Source of the DNA: Prochlorococcus sp. AG-424-P18
Lineage (GTDB): Bacteria > Cyanobacteriota > Cyanobacteriia > PCC-6307 > Cyanobiaceae
DNA: 64,000 nucleotides
Direction of reading: 5' to 3'
NCBI GenBank assembly: GCA_003213235.1
Contig: QCNJ01000004.1
Coordinates: forward strand, 1-64,000
Part shown: in pieces, positions 61,263 through 64,000 of the stretch
Numbering within the stretch: the stretch's first letter is position 1
Layout of the letters: every line of letters begins with the position of its first letter
Translations under genes and position numbers: made by a program
Notes under the pieces: model-generated
Seen by the model: only the letters and a program-made list of their open reading frames with translations
Database searches by the model: none
Told to the model about the DNA's origin: nothing

Positions 61263-64000
61263 TTATGCAGCATTTGGTAACCCAAGAACTTGAGTATTAG
61301 CACCTCTTGCTTGCGCAACCCCAATTGTTCGTTCAGACGCACTAATCATAGGCCTTCTATGACTTACGACTATAAATTGAGCATTTGATGACTGATTCGA
61401 TATTAGTTTTGACAACCTTTCAACATTAATACCATCTAAAAAACTATCAACCTCATCTAATGCATAAAAAGGTGAAGGTTTATACTTTTGCAATGCAAAT
61501 AAAAAACTTAAAGCAGTCAATGATTTTTCACCACCTGACATAGAGGCTAATCTTCTGACATTTTTTCCCTTAGGATGAGCCACTAGAGTTAATCCTCCTT
61601 CTAAAGGAGAATTAGGATTTTCAAGTTGCAGAAATCCATCTCCATCAGATAAATTTGCAAATATTTCTCTAAAATGTCTATCAACTTCTTTAAATGCTTG
61701 CATAAAAGCCTCCTGACGCATCGTAGATACAGTTTCTATCCTCAGCAATAATTCAGATCTTTCATTAGATAGAATTTCTAATTTTTCTCGCAAACCATTT
61801 AATCTCTCAATTAATTCTTCTAGTTCATCAAGGGCCAACATATTAACAGGTTCTAAGCTTTGCAGTTTTGCATTTATGATCGAAATTTCTGATTGCAAAG
61901 ATTCAAGACTCTTACCTTCATATTCTCCAAACTCGGGGGAGGTATTTGGTAGATCTTTTTTGTAATTTTCTAATTTTATTTTCTCGCTCCGCATCTCTTC
62001 TTTAAGAGAATGCATATCCCTCTCAAGATATTCAAGCTTCAAAAGATAGTTATTATATTCTTGCCTTTTATTTGAAATTGAAGAGTTTAATTCATCTCTT
62101 TTCCTTCTCAATAAACCTAAATCCTTCTCTAGAGAAGTTTTTTTATTATCGAGATCTAAAAGCTCTTTTTTAAATTCATCTCTTTTTTCTATCCATTCAC
62201 TGTGAGCAAGTGCAAGTTGTTTAATAGATTCCTGCAAGTTTTTTTCTTGTATTAAAGTAATTTTTAATGAATTATTGATACGCTCTTTATTTAAAGCAAA
62301 TTGATTCTTTTTATCTAGTAACGTATCTCTCTCCTTAATAAGTAATTCAAGTTTTTTATCAAGATTATTAAAATCGTTATTAAAAGCTATTAATGATGAT
62401 TTTTGATTTTTTTCATAATTTGCCTTTTGAATGGTTTGTAATTGATCAGACTTATCATGATATGGCTTCAATTCATTTTTTATATGATCTAACTCGTTAA
62501 CTAACAAATTATTAGCAGTATTAAGTTTATTTAATCTCGATTTACAATCCTCAATCCTTTGCGAGACAGCCTTAAGAGAATCTTGATTTACTTCAATTTC
62601 TTTATTAAATGCGGCACAATCCTCAATTATTTGACTGCGGTTAGAATTTAATGTACTGAGTCTATTATTTTTTATTATCAAATCATTATTTGACTCTTTT
62701 AAAGCTTCTTCGATAACTAATAATCTTTCTCTTATAGGACTGGAATCATCAATATCATTGTTAATTCCAAACCTATAAGCCAAATCCTTATTTAACTTAC
62801 TGCCTCCTGTAATAGCACCACTTGCTTCTAATAATTCACCACTTAAAGTAACTAACCTATTTTTTTGTGTAGATAACCTAGCTGAAGATAAGTCTGAAAA
62901 AACCAAAGTATCGCCAAAAACATATCGAAAAACATCTGAATAGACTCCATCAAAAGTAATTAGATTAATTGCCTTATCAATAAATCCCTTCTCCCTGTTA
63001 TTTTCAAATCTTGAAATTGCAAAATTCTTTTTTTGACTTTTAATTCTATTTAAAGGTAAGAAAGTTAATCTTCCCGCTTTCTTTTTTTTAAGGATTTCAA
63101 TTGCTTTAGCCGCAATATGATCATTATCAACAACAATTTGTCCTAATCTATTTCCTGCAGCAATTTCTAATGCATATCTATTTTTCTCATTGACCTCTCC
63201 AAGTTGAGCTACATAACCATGTATACCCTCTAATCCCGCTTCTAGGAGAATTCTGAGAGCATATGAACCTCTAGATTCATTTAAAGCTTCTTTCCTGCTT
63301 TCGAATCTAGATAAATCTTTTTCTAGCATTAATTGCTCCTTATTTAGCCTTGATTTAGTTTTAATTAATAAATCAATTTCATTTTTTAAAGAATTAATTT
63401 CTGAGCTATTACTTGCCAGGTTTTTATTCTGTGTATCGGATGTCTCTTTTTTCCTTTGATTTCCCTCAGAAAGTTTCTGCTTTTCTAATTTTAAAGAATC
63501 AATCTGACACAATATCTCATCTTTTTGAATATTATTTTGAATAGTTTCTTCTTCAATTTTCCTTTTTTTAATTTCCAAAGGATCAATTTGATTTTTTATA
63601 CTTTCAAGCTCAGCATTTAATTTGATACTTTGTTTTGAGAATTCTCCAGATTCTCCAGCAGCATCAGAAAGTTTTTTTCTGGATAGTTTGTGTTTTAAAG
63701 TGAGATCATCAATTTGCAAGTTCAATTGATTTAAAAAATTATCATCAAAATTTTCATTTCTACTCTTTTCTGACTCAATATTCCTCTTAGAAATTGCAAT
63801 TTCATCTCTCTGCTTTTGTAATTTAATACCTTCTTCTTTATTAAGACTTGATATTCTATCAAGTTCTCTCAAGCTAGAATTAATACTTCCAATATCAGAA
63901 TTCACTTTTATCAAAGTATCATCTCCTTTCTCCTTAAGCTCTTCAACCAGAATTTTCAAAGCATCTTCTAGGACTGATATTTCTTTAGTAATAGATTCTT
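61263..64000 (-). CDS. smc: Chromosome segregation protein SMC (5' part beyond the window)
   Basis: This is the C-terminal part, about 910 residues, of an SMC ATPase. The frame is open to the right edge, so the N-terminal head with Walker A lies outside. It contains part of the first coiled coil, the hinge near one quarter of the way (LLEAGLEGIHGYVAQLGEVNEKN and LGQIVVDNDHIAAKAIEIL), the return coiled coil, and the C-terminal head with the signature LASMSGGEKSLTALSFLFALQ and Walker B FYALDEVDSFLDGINVERL. SMC condenses and segregates the chromosome with ScpAB. It ends NTQVLGLPNAA. Confidence 0.94.
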   Translation of the reverse strand, partial: ESITKEISVLEDALKILVEELKEKGDDTLIKVNSDIGSINSSLRELDRISSLNKEEGIKLQKQRDEIAISKRNIESEKSRNENFDDNFLNQLNLQIDDLTLKHKLSRKKLSDAAGESGEFSKQSIKLNAELESIKNQIDPLEIKKRKIEEETIQNNIQKDEILCQIDSLKLEKQKLSEGNQRKKETSDTQNKNLASNSSEINSLKNEIDLLIKTKSRLNKEQLMLEKDLSRFESRKEALNESRGSYALRILLEAGLEGIHGYVAQLGEVNEKNRYALEIAAGNRLGQIVVDNDHIAAKAIEILKKKKAGRLTFLPLNRIKSQKKNFAISRFENNREKGFIDKAINLITFDGVYSDVFRYVFGDTLVFSDLSSARLSTQKNRLVTLSGELLEASGAITGGSKLNKDLAYRFGINNDIDDSSPIRERLLVIEEALKESNNDLIIKNNRLSTLNSNRSQIIEDCAAFNKEIEVNQDSLKAVSQRIEDCKSRLNKLNTANNLLVNELDHIKNELKPYHDKSDQLQTIQKANYEKNQKSSLIAFNNDFNNLDKKLELLIKERDTLLDKKNQFALNKERINNSLKITLIQEKNLQESIKQLALAHSEWIEKRDEFKKELLDLDNKKTSLEKDLGLLRRKRDELNSSISNKRQEYNNYLLKLEYLERDMHSLKEEMRSEKIKLENYKKDLPNTSPEFGEYEGKSLESLQSEISIINAKLQSLEPVNMLALDELEELIERLNGLREKLEILSNERSELLLRIETVSTMRQEAFMQAFKEVDRHFREIFANLSDGDGFLQLENPNSPLEGGLTLVAHPKGKNVRRLASMSGGEKSLTALSFLFALQKYKPSPFYALDEVDSFLDGINVERLSKLISNQSSNAQFIVVSHRRPMISASERTIGVAQARGANTQVLGLPNAA

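Overview
The window is a 64-kb stretch of an AT-rich (about 30% GC by eye), densely packed marine picocyanobacterial chromosome. The gene content points to Prochlorococcus, most likely a high-light-adapted lineage: zeta-carotene desaturase, PsbX, PetL, NdhO, a CRR7-like protein, Ycf66, Ycf33, Ycf19/YggT, two high-light-inducible (Hli) proteins, cyanobacteria-only families (UPF0367, DUF3120, TIGR03279, DUF4912) and sufBCDS. Genes are short, spacers are small, and starts are often GTG or TTG without a clear Shine-Dalgarno site. The species call is inference from gene content and composition; no rRNA or other typing marker is present.

Layout. 0.1-6.7 kb: tRNA-Asn with its terminator, an ECF-type ATPase, cysK, a DnaJ-domain protein, ndhO, a TIGR01777 epimerase, an LpxB-like glycosyltransferase, a TPR protein and an A-type Fe-S carrier. 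6.7-15.7 kb: crtQ with an SRPBCC partner, hemD-rbfA-ycf33, a glutathione transferase, crr7, aroK, a tandem-domain pterin synthase with a RibD-like reductase, and petL. 15.7-17.1 kb: a small accessory-looking patch with two secreted-protein genes between 14-bp direct repeats, a stem-loop-rich spacer and a possible second copy of the rimO tail. 17.1-32.4 kb: rimO, VKOR-thioredoxin, nadB, TIGR03279, TolC, an inositol-phosphatase-family enzyme, YihY, hli, HtrA, ABC-F and a run of small unknown genes. 32.4-43.4 kb: ktrA-ktrB-SLC13 ion-transport cluster, NDH-2, cysH, coaX, peroxiredoxin, phosphopantetheinyl transferase, rarA and pgm. 43.4-52 kb: DUF4912, sufBCDS and an S9 peptidase. 52-64 kb: def, a HIT protein, an SbmA/YddA-type ABC exporter, a second hli, ycf66, psbX, ycf19, accC, tRNA-Leu(AAG), a second LpxB-like protein, a PRC-barrel protein and the C-terminal three quarters of smc, which runs off the right edge.

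Most of the window is core metabolism: sulfur assimilation and Fe-S assembly (cysH, cysK, sufBCDS, the IscA-like carrier), photosynthetic electron transport and pigments (ndhO, crr7, petL, psbX, hli, crtQ, hemD), cofactors (nadB, coaX, phosphopantetheinyl transferase, pterin genes), the cell envelope (LpxB-like proteins, TolC) and ion homeostasis (ktrAB, SLC13). Five genes shorter than 60 codons were found by reading the spacers directly: petL, hli, and proteins of 47, 56 and 57 residues. No IS element, phage, CRISPR array or rRNA operon was seen. The least explained parts are the 15.7-17.1 kb patch, the tandem pterin synthase whose first half lacks a catalytic histidine, the A34 tRNA-Leu and the near-perfect palindrome in front of hli.
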